A stretch of DNA of 64,000 nt from Nocardiopsis sp. ATB16-24 (GTDB lineage: Bacteria > Actinomycetota > Actinomycetes > Streptosporangiales > Streptosporangiaceae), in the NCBI RefSeq assembly GCF_030271535.1, contig NZ_JASCXJ010000016.1:1-64000 (forward strand), in the 5' to 3' direction. A model generated the notes under the pieces. That model made no database searches. It saw only the letters and a list, made by a program, of their open reading frames with translations, and was not told where the DNA came from. How positions within the stretch are numbered: the first letter of the stretch is position 1; each line of letters opens with the position of its first letter. This document shows positions 17,408-26,895 of this stretch, piece after piece. A program made the position numbers and the translations under genes.

Positions 17408-18778
17408 TCAGCGGGCGGCGTCGACGGGCAGGTCCATGTAGGAACCGCGTTCGGCGCGTACCCAGAGCTGGTAGGCGGGGGTCGAGGACGGATCGAGCCC
17501 GAGGACCGTCGCCCACTCGGCCTCCTGGTAGTTGCGCATGGGGCGGGCGCACAGGCCGGTGGCGGCGGCACCGAGGCAGCCCCACTGCGCGATCCAGCCC
17601 AGGAGGGTGTGCAGAACGGTCTGGGCCCGCTCCCCGTGGGCGCGCGCCCACGGGTGGAAGTCCACGGCGAGCGTGTAGCCGAGGGCGGAGGAGAAGTTGG
17701 TCTCCCCGGTGCGGGGCACGCCACGGGCCGGAAGCGCGGTGCCCTCGGCGGTGACCTCGCACACGGCGCGGTCGTCCACCCGGTCGTCGACGAGGACCTT
17801 GCGGTACAGGCGCGGTGACGCGGGGCAGGCCGTCCGGGCCGCGGCGAGGGCGGCCACCAGCGAGGCGGTGATCCGCTCCCCCTCCTCGGGGGAGACGTGG
17901 GCGCTGGTGACCAGGTTGGCGGTGGACACGCCGCTGGTGCGCTCGTCCAGCCAGCGGCGCAGCGGCACGCCCGTGGGGGCGCAGGCGGCGACCACCCGGG
18001 CCAGCGCCTCCGCCTCCACCACCGGGACGGTGCCCTCCGGGTCCTCCGGGTGTTCCGGTGCCAGGGTGACCGCGCCGCAGGGGGCGAAACCGTCGGGCAC
18101 GGGGACGTCGGTCGGACCGAAGTGCGTGCGGGGACGAAGCCCCGCCCGTTCCAGGGCGAGCCCGAGCGTCGCCAGCAGGTGCCCGCCCTCCAGGAGCGCC
18201 AGGGAGGGGCGCAGCCGTCCGTACTCGGGGGGATAACGGCGGTGGTCCACCGCCACGACGAGACGGGCGCCGGCGAGTTCCTCCGTGTCCGTGGGGGCGG
18301 ACGCGCCGCCCCATGGTTGGAGGGCGTGGGACTGCGGGTCCACGCGCAGACACCAGGGATCGGTGCCTGCCGAGACCAGGAACAGGTCGGCACCGAAGAG
18401 CCCGCGGGGAGACGGGTAGGCCCGGTGCACCGGATAGCGGTCGGCGGCGGAGATGCGGCGTACCCGCACCGCCTCCACGCACGCGGCGAGCAGGCGCTGC
18501 GCGCGTGTCCAGGAGCCGTCGAGCGGGGGTCCGCCGGCGTCCAGTCCACGCAGCGGCGAGAGCGCCGGCAGGGACGGACGGAACTGTCCGGGCACGACCC
18601 CGGCCAGACCGTTGGACGGACGCGGGCCGAAGAACAGGGTCTCCACCTGGGAGACGTCCTTGTCGTGTGACTGGCCGTGGAAGTCCGCCAGGGCACGGAC
18701 GGAGTCGGCGGCCGTGACCTTCGATCCGGTCACGGGAACGGGTGCGGTACCGGGTGGATCCGGCCGTGTCGCTCCCAT
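17408..18778 (-). CDS. Stand-alone SagB/TbtE-like azoline dehydrogenase
   Basis: The protein has 456 residues from an ATG with an excellent GGGAGGAG site. Two nitroreductase-like halves are visible: residues about 85-200 (AVRVRRISAADRYPVHRAYP, then SPRGLFGADLFLVS) and about 330-445 (FSSALGYTLAVDFHPWARAH, LLGWIAQWGCLGAAATGLCA, then RPMRNY). This is the layout of the FMN-dependent dehydrogenases of thiopeptide clusters such as TbtE, which oxidise thiazolines to thiazoles. Its start lies 49 bp inside the 3' end of the YcaO gene, so expression is tightly linked. Because the adjacent gene also carries a SagB domain, this cluster encodes two candidate dehydrogenases; one may be specialised or inactive. 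Confidence 0.8.
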   Translation of the reverse strand: MGATRPDPPGTAPVPVTGSKVTAADSVRALADFHGQSHDKDVSQVETLFFGPRPSNGLAGVVPGQFRPSLPALSPLRGLDAGGPPLDGSWTRAQRLLAACVEAVRVRRISAADRYPVHRAYPSPRGLFGADLFLVSAGTDPWCLRVDPQSHALQPWGGASAPTDTEELAGARLVVAVDHRRYPPEYGRLRPSLALLEGGHLLATLGLALERAGLRPRTHFGPTDVPVPDGFAPCGAVTLAPEHPEDPEGTVPVVEAEALARVVAACAPTGVPLRRWLDERTSGVSTANLVTSAHVSPEEGERITASLVAALAAARTACPASPRLYRKVLVDDRVDDRAVCEVTAEGTALPARGVPRTGETNFSSALGYTLAVDFHPWARAHGERAQTVLHTLLGWIAQWGCLGAAATGLCARPMRNYQEAEWATVLGLDPSSTPAYQLWVRAERGSYMDLPVDAAR

Positions 18779-20532
18779 GGCACTCCTCCCTCGAACAGCG
18801 TCGACGCGCGGGTCAGTCGCTCCAGCGAGCGGGTACGGCGGTGGGTGTGGCCGAAGGTCATCGGCAGGGCACCGGGGACGATCACCTTCACGGAGCGGAC
18901 GCCGGCCGCCTCCGTGTACGGGGCACTGCTCTGGTCCACCACGACCACGTCCAAGCCGAGGGCGTGCACGGCCTCCAGACGCTCGCGGAGAAGGGCCGTG
19001 AGGTCGGCCCCGGCGAAGGAGGAGGGGCGGCCCGCGACGAACTCCCGTGCCGAGATCGTGGAGGAGGGGGACTCCAGGAACTCCCAGTGCGGGCGCGCCT
19101 CCCACAGCCCGTGCATACCGGTGTGGTCCTCCAGGGTCCTGACCAGGGTGAAGTCATCGAGCATGGGGCGGCAGCGCTCGACGTCGACCGACGCGCGCAT
19201 GCGCACCCACTTGGGGTACATCAGCGCGTTGGTGGCGGTCTCCTCCACCGCCGCCATGATCGCGCGCCGGGGATCCAGATGGGTACCGGTGGCCAGGCTC
19301 AACGCGGGCGCGACCCCCGAACGGACCGCTTCCCGGGGAGCGGTCACCACCGCCAGCGCGGTGGGGATCCCCAGGTCGGAGGTCAGATCGAGCAGTCGCA
19401 GCCGAAGCCCGCGTTCCTCCACCAGGTCGGTCAGGTGGACGAGGGCGTGGTCACCGTCGTCCACCTCGATCTCACGCAGCCGCGTGCGCGAGTACCAGGC
19501 GAGCAGGAACGCGTCGCGCTCCACCACCTCGAACAATCCGTAGAGGACGGCCTCCTCCAGGGTTCCGCCGACCGCGCAGCCGTTGGACGACTCGTACAGG
19601 AAGCGGGTGCCCTCGGTGCCCGCGTGCCAGTACGCCACGTGTTCGGGCACCAGGATCCGGCGGCGTTCCAGCGTGGACCACCCCCACACCCACCACGTGG
19701 GGACGTCAGGCGCGTAGGGGACCAGGTCGAAGGCCGGATGTCCGTACCACTCGGGTTCGTGCAGGCCGAGCCGTTCGGGATCCAGCGCGTCCTCGGCCAG
19801 CTCGGCGTAGCTGCCGAAGATCCGGGGGGCGCCGTTGTGCCGGTGGCCACCGGTGACACGCTCGACGCCTTCGAGGAAGGCCGGGACCTCGCTGTCGGAG
19901 AAGCGCAGGGAACGTCCGTAGCCCCCCTCTCTCCTGGTGTGACCGGGGGCGACGGTCTCGCACGTCATGAGGGACAGGGGTGACTCCTCGTCCCGGTAGA
20001 CGTGGGCGGCGGGGCCGAACCGGAAGTCCAGCAGTCGCGCGCGCAGCCCCGAGCGGGACATGGATCGGGTACGCAGGGCGTCACCCCGGATCGGCTGGGG
20101 GGTCCGCAGATCCAGACCGCCGGACACGGCGAGCCCCACGCCGTCGGGGAAACAGTGAGCGCAACCCGGATGCGGGACGAGACTGTGCCGTGTGACCTCG
20201 CCGGTGCGGCAGTCCAGGGCGAGCATGGCCGACCGCAACCCGTCGGGGTCGTGTACGGCGGAGTCGATCAGGGGGTCGAGGACGTCCGTCCACAACGGGA
20301 GGACGTCGGGGACGTCCTCCTCGGGAAAGGTGTCGCCCTCCACGTCCCGACGCCAGAGCGCGGCGCACCGGGCACAGCCGGTGGAACCACGCGGGGTCCA
20401 CGGGCCGACGATCGCGAGCGCGCCGCTCATCGCCACGTGGAGCAGTCCCCCGCCAGCCGGGACGGTGCGGGGTTCGGCCAGGGTGGTGCCCGGGGAGAGG
20501 AGCCGCAGTGCCCGGGAGGACACGGTGGTCAA
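18730..20532 (-). CDS. YcaO-type TOMM cyclodehydratase
   Basis: This 600-residue YcaO enzyme would phosphorylate the amide backbone with ATP to form thiazolines from Cys (and possibly oxazolines from Ser/Thr) in the precursor peptide. The N-terminal region contains two Cys pairs (GCARCAALW, about residue 53, and GCAHCFPDG, about 125), a probable zinc site. The YcaO core includes FLYESSNGCAVGGTLEEAVL and GLFEVVERDAFLLAWY (about 310-350). The C-terminus ends HPVPHPFP, matching the PxPxP tail characteristic of azoline-forming YcaOs. The start is a TTG at 20532 behind AAGGAGG. It follows its partner ocin-ThiF gene by 79 bp and overlaps the dehydrogenase gene downstream. Confidence 0.93.
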   Translation of the reverse strand: MTTVSSRALRLLSPGTTLAEPRTVPAGGGLLHVAMSGALAIVGPWTPRGSTGCARCAALWRRDVEGDTFPEEDVPDVLPLWTDVLDPLIDSAVHDPDGLRSAMLALDCRTGEVTRHSLVPHPGCAHCFPDGVGLAVSGGLDLRTPQPIRGDALRTRSMSRSGLRARLLDFRFGPAAHVYRDEESPLSLMTCETVAPGHTRREGGYGRSLRFSDSEVPAFLEGVERVTGGHRHNGAPRIFGSYAELAEDALDPERLGLHEPEWYGHPAFDLVPYAPDVPTWWVWGWSTLERRRILVPEHVAYWHAGTEGTRFLYESSNGCAVGGTLEEAVLYGLFEVVERDAFLLAWYSRTRLREIEVDDGDHALVHLTDLVEERGLRLRLLDLTSDLGIPTALAVVTAPREAVRSGVAPALSLATGTHLDPRRAIMAAVEETATNALMYPKWVRMRASVDVERCRPMLDDFTLVRTLEDHTGMHGLWEARPHWEFLESPSSTISAREFVAGRPSSFAGADLTALLRERLEAVHALGLDVVVVDQSSAPYTEAAGVRSVKVIVPGALPMTFGHTHRRTRSLERLTRASTLFEGGVPWERHGRIHPVPHPFP

Positions 20533-20611
20533 CGGCCCACCTCCTTACTCTTGTCGCTCTTGCGTTCGTGGGGGGAGGGACGCGCGGTCACCGGCGCGTC
20601 CGTCCACGTCG

Positions 20612-22210
20612 TCAGGTCCATGAGGCCACCACCGCGTACACGCCACGCGCCGCCCATGAGCCGGCCCCGCCGGGCGCGTACACCCGCACCAGGCCGGTCT
20701 CGTGCGCCCAGCGCTCCAGGGACGCGGTCACGGGACCGGTTCTCGTCGTCGTCACCGGCAGCGAAACGGTGTCCACGAAGGAAGGAGGGTCCGTCCCCCG
20801 GCCGAGTTGGACGCGTGCGACCGCGCGGAGCAGGGCCTCGTGCGCGGCGGCGTCGGTCTCGGGGGCCGCGCTGGCGCCCATGGGCGCCCCGTCCGGTCCG
20901 AGGACGGTGACCCGCCACAGACCGAGGTCGTCCGACTTCTGGTGGAGCAGTCGCGCGTCCACACCGAAACGCAGTGTCAGCGCCGCCCACAGTCTGCGGG
21001 CGGACGCCGACATCGGCTCCGAGGGGTCGGTGTCCCTCCAACGGTCGTGGTCTTCCGTCACCAGGTTGCCGACCGCCTCGCCGACGGCCGCGGAGGGGGT
21101 CAACCCCAGCCCCAGGGCTTCGGACTCCGACCCGGCCGAGCGGGCGACGGCGTGCAGGGCGGTGAGCAGCGCGTCCACCCGGGCCGTCGCGGTGGTGGCG
21201 CCGGCGCCGAACAGGGAGGAACGGTCCACGCGGGCCGCCCCCACGGGCAACTGCTCCAGGTCGTCCGGTCGCGGTTCACCCACCGGGCCGAAGACCCGGT
21301 CCCACAGAGGGGCCACGGAGTCCAACCGCTCGGTCACCTCCTCCGGCGGTGCGGCCTCCCGGGGAAGGGGCTCGGGGACACGGGGGTCCAGAGCGGGCAG
21401 GACCACGAACGGGTGCGGCTCGCTGACCAGTTCGTCCGTGGTCACCATGAACTCCGGATCCCGCGGAGGGTCCGTCTCCTCCACGCTCCGGGCCACCTGT
21501 GCCACCAGGGCCAGGGACAGCTGGGCCGCCACCAGGGAGCGGGTGAGCGACAGCCCGGCCTCCTCCACGGTCCCGTCGGATCCGGTGTCGTCGAGACCCT
21601 CGAACCAGGTCCGGACGCGCTGTGACAACTCGGGGTCGGCGGAGGTGTTGCGCGGCCCCGACACCCAGATCCCCCGGCCGGAGGCGACCAGGTGCAGCGC
21701 CTCCTTGTGTCCGGGGACGCAGAGTCGCGTGGTCAGCAACGCACCGGGGCCCGACTCGGTGTCGGCGTGCACCTCGCGGAAACCGGCGCGTCCCAGCGCC
21801 CGGCGCACCTCGGCTTCGAGCAGCGCACAGGAGGACCGGACCCGTACCGTGCTCTCCGCGAGCGCGCGCAGCGCCGCGTACGGCCGCGCGGTCAAGGACT
21901 CCAGGTGCGGATAGGCGACGAGTTCGGAGCCCGAGAGCTCATGCTCCTCCTCGACCTCGCGCAGGAAGGCGTGCTCCTCCAGTTGGTCCAGCACGCCCTC
22001 CAGGAACGCTCTGCCCTTGGCCGGGAACCGCTCGGTCAACGTCCGGCGGGTGAACCCCGAGCGCAACGTGGGTTCCAGGGCGTGCCACAGGGCCTCGGCC
22101 CGTGCGCCCCGGACCACCACGGCGGTGGTCCCCATGCTCAGGGCGATCCCCTCCTCGGCGAGGGAACGGGCGCGGACGGCGGTCTTCAACCGCATGCTGT
22201 GGTCAGACAT
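20612..22210 (-). CDS. Ocin-ThiF-like leader-peptide-binding cyclodehydratase partner
   Basis: This 532-residue protein fits the TOMM 'ocin-ThiF-like'/LazD-TbtF class: an N-terminal winged-helix leader-recognition (RRE) region (RGARAEALWHALEPTLRSGF, residues about 33-100) and a degenerate E1/ThiF-like body without a zinc site or ATP-binding GxGxxG. In this family it binds the leader of the precursor and delivers the core to the YcaO enzyme encoded next. Its ATG at 22210 overlaps the 3' end of the pyridine synthase gene by 8 bp, so translation is coupled. Sequence conservation in this family is low; the call rests on size, the N-terminal pattern and the exact gene order. Confidence 0.78.
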   Translation of the reverse strand: MSDHSMRLKTAVRARSLAEEGIALSMGTTAVVVRGARAEALWHALEPTLRSGFTRRTLTERFPAKGRAFLEGVLDQLEEHAFLREVEEEHELSGSELVAYPHLESLTARPYAALRALAESTVRVRSSCALLEAEVRRALGRAGFREVHADTESGPGALLTTRLCVPGHKEALHLVASGRGIWVSGPRNTSADPELSQRVRTWFEGLDDTGSDGTVEEAGLSLTRSLVAAQLSLALVAQVARSVEETDPPRDPEFMVTTDELVSEPHPFVVLPALDPRVPEPLPREAAPPEEVTERLDSVAPLWDRVFGPVGEPRPDDLEQLPVGAARVDRSSLFGAGATTATARVDALLTALHAVARSAGSESEALGLGLTPSAAVGEAVGNLVTEDHDRWRDTDPSEPMSASARRLWAALTLRFGVDARLLHQKSDDLGLWRVTVLGPDGAPMGASAAPETDAAAHEALLRAVARVQLGRGTDPPSFVDTVSLPVTTTRTGPVTASLERWAHETGLVRVYAPGGAGSWAARGVYAVVASWT

Positions 22211-23339
22211 CGCCCACCCACGGCAGCGTCGGCCTGAGCTCGGGGTCGTTGCGCTGGTGGTCCACCACGCGGCGCACGGTCTCCTCCCAGGTCTCGCCCA
22301 CCACCTCCTGTGCGGCGGAGGTGAACAGGTACGCGATCGAGTAACGCTGGATCGGTGTCACTCCCATCAGCGGCAGAAGGTCGAAGAAGCAGTTGATGAG
22401 GAACCGGAACGCGGCGAAACCGTACCCGTCGCCCAGACGGGTGAAGTCCAGCTTGCGGAACTCCCGGTGGAAGTCGCTGTAGGAGCGCTCGTCCGACCCG
22501 CTCCAGCGGATCCGGATGTCCTCGCCGAAGCGGGCCGCGGTGTCCAGCCGGTCCGGGTGGGGGAAGGGCAGGATGTGCTCCTCGCGAGCCAGCGCCACCG
22601 CCTCGGGCAGCCATCGCCGCGTCCACTCCAGCCATGACAGGGCGAACCGGTCGGACGTGGTGCCCTCGTGGAGCGCGCGCAGCGTCTCCACCAGCTCCTC
22701 GCGCTGCGCCCGGTACGCCTCGGCCAGGCGCTCCTGCACCCGCCCGTCGGGATCCGACCAGTGGAAGTACTCCTTCCAGTGGGACAGGAAGGCCTGGTAG
22801 CCGGAGCGAAGCCCCCACTCGGGGTACTGGGAGGCGATCGCGCCCATCCCGGCGAACACGTTGGCGGTCACCGCCGTACCGCCGACCTGGTCGGCCACGC
22901 GCGAGATCCCGTCGGTCAGGACCCGACCCTTGAGCGCGGCGGCCTCGCGTCCACGGAGGAACGTGTCCACCGGGTCGCCTTCCACGCGGAGGATCGAGTT
23001 GTCCGGCTCAAGCGGCGCGTAGGGAGGCTCCACCAGTTCCAGACGGCCCATGCGCTCGGAGAACACCGCGTACTGGTCGGGGTCGATCGGGCGGGTGGAC
23101 GGCCTGCGCGCCAGGAAGTCCCGTACACGGGCGTCCACACCGCGCACGGCCTCGTCCACGGCCTCGGCCTCGCCGTCCGCGTACAGGACGCAATGCGGGC
23201 CGAGCCGCCAGTGCAGGTGGAGCCACGCGGCGGTGATCCCCTCCTTCCGGGCGGTCTCCTGGGCCGCCGGTACGAGGCACTCTCCCAGGAGAGCGCTCTT
23301 GTCGCTGTCGTAATAGGTCACTCGGAGTCCGACGGTCAA
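22203..23339 (-). CDS. Thiopeptide pyridine synthase ([4+2] macrocyclase, TbtD/LazC-like)
   Basis: This protein of 378 residues starts at TTG 23339, where TTGA also gives the stop of the preceding lanB-like gene. It belongs to the LanB C-terminal-like 'thiopeptide-type biosynthesis' superfamily: LRVTYYDSDKSALLGECLVP at the N-terminus, AWLHLHWRLGPHCVLYADGE (about residues 39-58) and FAAFRFLINCFFDLLPLMGV (about 315-335). These match the stand-alone TbtD/TclM/LazC type that joins two dehydroalanines in a formal [4+2] cycloaddition, forming the central pyridine and releasing the leader. It differs from the elimination domain at 15613-17331, which lies in the fusion protein, so both halves of the chemistry are covered. 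Confidence 0.82.
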   Translation of the reverse strand: MTVGLRVTYYDSDKSALLGECLVPAAQETARKEGITAAWLHLHWRLGPHCVLYADGEAEAVDEAVRGVDARVRDFLARRPSTRPIDPDQYAVFSERMGRLELVEPPYAPLEPDNSILRVEGDPVDTFLRGREAAALKGRVLTDGISRVADQVGGTAVTANVFAGMGAIASQYPEWGLRSGYQAFLSHWKEYFHWSDPDGRVQERLAEAYRAQREELVETLRALHEGTTSDRFALSWLEWTRRWLPEAVALAREEHILPFPHPDRLDTAARFGEDIRIRWSGSDERSYSDFHREFRKLDFTRLGDGYGFAAFRFLINCFFDLLPLMGVTPIQRYSIAYLFTSAAQEVVGETWEETVRRVVDHQRNDPELRPTLPWVGDV

Positions 23340-26047
23340 GGAACCAGCCTCACTTCGCCTGGGGGAACGGGCACCGAAGGGACGGGGGAGGGGACGGTGG
23401 AGAGTTCGAGGAACACCTCCGTGGCGTGCGAGCCACGCGGCCCGCCCAGACCGGACAGCTCCGGAGAGGGCAGGAACTCCTCCGCGAACAGGGTCGGGCC
23501 CAGATGGGCCAACCGTTTCGCGGCGGTCATCGTGTGCAGCCTGCTCAGGAAGTCCACGTGTTGGGGTTTGGGCGCCATCGCACGTTCCATCGGCCCCATC
23601 CGGGACCCCTGGAGCGGCCGGACGAACACCTGGTCGGGCATGCCCCGCAGGGTCCGCTCCACGTTGATCCGGCGGTACAGCCGGTCCGGCCCCTCCCCGG
23701 GGCGGGCGGTCAACATGGCGGAGTCCAGGGGCCAGCGACGGCGGAAGAGCAGCACATCGCCGAAGGAGATCCGCGGAGTCCCGCCCGGCACACGGTGCGC
23801 GGACCGCCCCTCCTCCCAACGCTCGTGCAGGTCGATGACGGTGTCGCCGAAGGAGAAGAACGGGGATTCGGCGACCATCGCCACGAGCATCTCGTCGTAG
23901 GGAAGCGCGTGCGGGACGAGGAAGCCCGTGTACACGGGATCGATCTCCCGCGAGCCGCGTACCAGCCTCAGGCCCCGGGGCGTGTGCACGAGATGCAGCT
24001 CCGCGGTGGAGGGGCCCGCGGCCATGACCGGTTCGTCGCGCAGGGCCAGCTCCTCGTCGGCCAGCAGGGGCGACAGGTTGGCGTTGAACCCCAGTGCGGA
24101 CCGCATGTGCACGAGGTCGGCCCCGGGCGGGCTCAACCTGCGCACGTGCGCGGCGATCCTGTCCCGCACCTCCTCCGGAAGAGCGGGCAGGAACCGGCTG
24201 AAGTAGCGTGCCCGACCGCCGTACAGGTGGTTGAGGACGAGCCTGCCCCGGTCCGGCTGACCGAACACGGCGAAGGAGCGCCGTGCCGCGAACTCCCGCT
24301 CGGGCAGGAGCGCGGCGACCTCCTCCACCACGGCCGGATCGACCTCCACCGCCTCGGCGTCCTCCCTGGCCAGCTCGTTGAGGTGGTCGACCGCGCGCCT
24401 TCGGGCGGCCAACAGCCGGGCCAGATCCCCTTCCGCCTCCCCGGTGCCGCCCGCCATCAGGCGCTGCGTCAGGGGAAAGGCCTCTCGGGCGTGTGCGGCG
24501 AACTCGTCCAGGTCGGTGCAGCGTCCTCCTCGGCCGTAGCGGGCCACGAAGACGTTCTCCAACGCCCCGGCCAGCACCCTCTGGTCGTCCAGGGCGAACA
24601 GCAGCGGCATGAGGCCGCGCAGGTCGGCGGTCCACTTACGGGTCCACTCACGCGGGACGGGCGCTCCGTGCGAGAGGTGGCAGTCCTCCACCAGGGGGGA
24701 GGAGACCAGGTCCGCGGCGGGGGGTCGGACGGACGGCGGGGTCCCGTGGGAGCCGGAGGGCGCCTCCCCGCCCCCGTCGTGCGCGTCGCCGTTCCCGTAC
24801 TCCGGGTCCAGGGCCTCCGACCACAGACGCTGGAGGTGCAGGATCGAACGCGCCCGCTCCGCCCCCGAGGCCGTCGCGAACCCCGTGAGTGCCTCCCGGG
24901 TCGCCTCGAAGGCCGCGGCCACCCGGGACGCCCTGGGACCGGGAAGGCCGCGCGCGAGGTCGTGCCAGCGTCGAACGAAGTCCGGGGACTGCTCGGCGGC
25001 AGGGGCCCATGGCACGAGCACCCCCGCCCCGATCAGTTTGTCCAACACGGCCAGGGCCGCGGCGGGTTCCTGTCCGAGGTCGGAGGCCAGGTCGTCGCGC
25101 AGCTCGTCCAACCGCACCGGGCGGGCGGCGCGGTGTTCGAGGGCGGCCACCAGGTGCTTCCACGCCCCGGTCAGCGGAACGCGCACCTCTTCCTCGCTGA
25201 AGGCCTCCGCGCGCAGCCCCGAGGAGGGCGGCGCCCACCGGCGGCGGCGTACGAGCAGCCGGTCGCCCGCGCGGCGGGCTCCGCCGGTCAACACCCACTC
25301 CAGGCCCAGACGGGCTTCGGGGTCGGTGGCCAGCGCCCGCCCCGCCTGCCGGACCAGCAGTCGACGCAGAGCGGTGTCGACGTCGAACCGCAGCGGCTCG
25401 CCGTCGTGCTCCACGGAGGACGGTCGTTCCATGTCGTCGAAGTACACGCCCGTGTAGAGCGAGTAGGGGCTGACCTTCACCGTGGAACGCGAGTGGTAGT
25501 GGACCAGGGAGGGTTCGGCCTTGCGCATCCGTTTGTCCGGAGGTCCGTCGGAGGCGGCCCGCGCCGCGACCGCCCGGTGCAGGTCCGGACTGGACATCGC
25601 GATGCTGCGCTCGGTGTGCGGGTCGCGTGCCCACGCGGTCAGCGCGGCGCGCTCCTCGGACAGGACGGCCTCGTGGGCGGAGTCGAGGACCTCGGCGGCG
25701 GCGCGTGTGCGCTCCCAGCTCTCCGCCCACTCGGCGAGGGCGCCGATCCGCCACGTGATCGGATGACCCGTGAGCGGGATTCGGGGCGGACGGCGGTTGT
25801 ACACGTCGCGTTTGGTCTTCAGAGCGGTGCGCCGGTGCTCCTCGTCGTCCAGCTCGGGGGCGACCGCGTGCAGGGCTTCGAGCAGCCTCTCGCGGAGCCC
25901 TTCCCGACGCGACTCCTCCTCGGCGAGGACGCGCAGCAGTTCGTCGTGCGCCTCCACGTCCGTGCCGCGCAGCGGCAGGTAGGGGTACAGGTTCACGCGG
26001 GAGACGAGGTAGGGGCCCTCCACGCAGTCGAAGGACGTCAGGTTCAA
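23336..26047 (-). CDS. Split-LanB dehydratase, tRNA-Glu-dependent glutamylation enzyme (TbtB/LazB-like)
   Basis: This 903-residue protein is the N-terminal (glutamylation) half of a class I lantibiotic dehydratase. The opening DCVEGPYLVSRVNLYPYLPL and the conserved LVHYHSRSTVKVSPYSLYTG (about 184-203) correspond to the LanB signature around the glutamyl-tRNA-binding surface. RARYFSRFLPALPEEVRDRI and LVHMRSALGFNANLSPLLAD (about 605-665) are other family blocks. It would attach glutamate to Ser/Thr of the precursor before elimination by the fusion protein. Translation starts at TTG 26047, overlapping the stop of the permease gene as TTGA, and ends in another TTGA junction. The length is in the normal range for the thiopeptide split enzyme. 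Confidence 0.9.
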   Translation of the reverse strand: MNLTSFDCVEGPYLVSRVNLYPYLPLRGTDVEAHDELLRVLAEEESRREGLRERLLEALHAVAPELDDEEHRRTALKTKRDVYNRRPPRIPLTGHPITWRIGALAEWAESWERTRAAAEVLDSAHEAVLSEERAALTAWARDPHTERSIAMSSPDLHRAVAARAASDGPPDKRMRKAEPSLVHYHSRSTVKVSPYSLYTGVYFDDMERPSSVEHDGEPLRFDVDTALRRLLVRQAGRALATDPEARLGLEWVLTGGARRAGDRLLVRRRRWAPPSSGLRAEAFSEEEVRVPLTGAWKHLVAALEHRAARPVRLDELRDDLASDLGQEPAAALAVLDKLIGAGVLVPWAPAAEQSPDFVRRWHDLARGLPGPRASRVAAAFEATREALTGFATASGAERARSILHLQRLWSEALDPEYGNGDAHDGGGEAPSGSHGTPPSVRPPAADLVSSPLVEDCHLSHGAPVPREWTRKWTADLRGLMPLLFALDDQRVLAGALENVFVARYGRGGRCTDLDEFAAHAREAFPLTQRLMAGGTGEAEGDLARLLAARRRAVDHLNELAREDAEAVEVDPAVVEEVAALLPEREFAARRSFAVFGQPDRGRLVLNHLYGGRARYFSRFLPALPEEVRDRIAAHVRRLSPPGADLVHMRSALGFNANLSPLLADEELALRDEPVMAAGPSTAELHLVHTPRGLRLVRGSREIDPVYTGFLVPHALPYDEMLVAMVAESPFFSFGDTVIDLHERWEEGRSAHRVPGGTPRISFGDVLLFRRRWPLDSAMLTARPGEGPDRLYRRINVERTLRGMPDQVFVRPLQGSRMGPMERAMAPKPQHVDFLSRLHTMTAAKRLAHLGPTLFAEEFLPSPELSGLGGPRGSHATEVFLELSTVPSPVPSVPVPPGEVRLVP

Positions 26048-26895
26048 CCCTCGTCCTCCGACCCCTTGCGCCTGGACGCGCCGAAGCCGCGCGGTTCACG
26101 TTCGGAGGCCCAGCGGAACCAGCGCAGAGCCACCACGGTGCCCAGCAGGGACCAGGCGAGCAGCAGCCACACCGACGGCCAGTCCCAGACGGGACCGGAC
26201 TCGGCCAGGGCGCCCTGGATGAGGATGGTCAGGGGGCGACCCGGTAGCAGGTCCACCACCGCTCCGACGGTGTCGCCCAACGGCAGGATGATGAAGCCGC
26301 CGGCCAGGAAGGCCGCGGGGAAGAAGATGCCGTTGATCATGGGCACGGTGGCGTCGGCGTTGGGCGGCAACAGGGACGCGGCGGCGCCCAACGGTGCCAT
26401 GCACACGAAGCCGAGCAGGAGCGCGGCGAGCAACTGCGGCAGCCGTGCCGGGTCCAGGGTCACCCCCATGCCGAGCAGGCCGATCGCCGTGACCACGACG
26501 AGCACGATCACCGCGGTGAGCAGGGTGTTGACCAGGTAGGCGCCCATCACGGTGGCCGGGCTGACCGGGGTGGTGCGGAAGCGTTTGAACAGGCCGTGGT
26601 GGCGGCGCAGGGCCAGGCCGATGGCCACGTTGGCGAAGGCCACCGACATCAGGGCGAAGCCGAGGATGCCTCCGAAGCTCAGGTTGGCCTGGGTGATCTG
26701 GTGTTCGCCGACCACACGGACCACGTCGGCCTGGGAGCGGAACGCGACCCCGAAGCCCACGTAGAACATCACCGGCATCAGGACGATGAAGGCCAGGGTG
26801 ATGGGGGAGCGCCAGAACTCCTTCAGCTCCCCGTCCACATGGAGGAGGAAGCTGCTGGGCCGGCGTCCGGCGCGTACGGTCTCGACAGTGCTCAT
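26044..26895 (-). CDS. ABC-2-type transporter permease (putative thiopeptide exporter)
   Basis: The protein has 283 residues with about six transmembrane segments typical of ABC-2 permeases (for example ITLAFIVLMPVMFYVGFGVA near residue 32, LVNTLLTAVIVLVVVTAIGL near 115, and GIFFPAAFLAGGFIILPLGD near 195). The ATG at 26895 shares ATGA with the stop of the upstream ATPase gene, and its own stop is coupled to the lanB-like gene. Being locked into the thiopeptide operon, it most likely exports the mature product and may give self-protection. No resistance methyltransferase is visible in the window. Confidence 0.85.
   Translation of the reverse strand: MSTVETVRAGRRPSSFLLHVDGELKEFWRSPITLAFIVLMPVMFYVGFGVAFRSQADVVRVVGEHQITQANLSFGGILGFALMSVAFANVAIGLALRRHHGLFKRFRTTPVSPATVMGAYLVNTLLTAVIVLVVVTAIGLLGMGVTLDPARLPQLLAALLLGFVCMAPLGAAASLLPPNADATVPMINGIFFPAAFLAGGFIILPLGDTVGAVVDLLPGRPLTILIQGALAESGPVWDWPSVWLLLAWSLLGTVVALRWFRWASEREPRGFGASRRKGSEDEG

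Noticed and set aside
15613..18696. A single 1027-residue protein covering the LazF-like gene and part of its neighbour
   Set aside because: The upstream 455 codons are in a different phase from the real dehydrogenase gene and are Pro/Arg-rich shadow; ATG 17331 with AAGGAGG is the true start.
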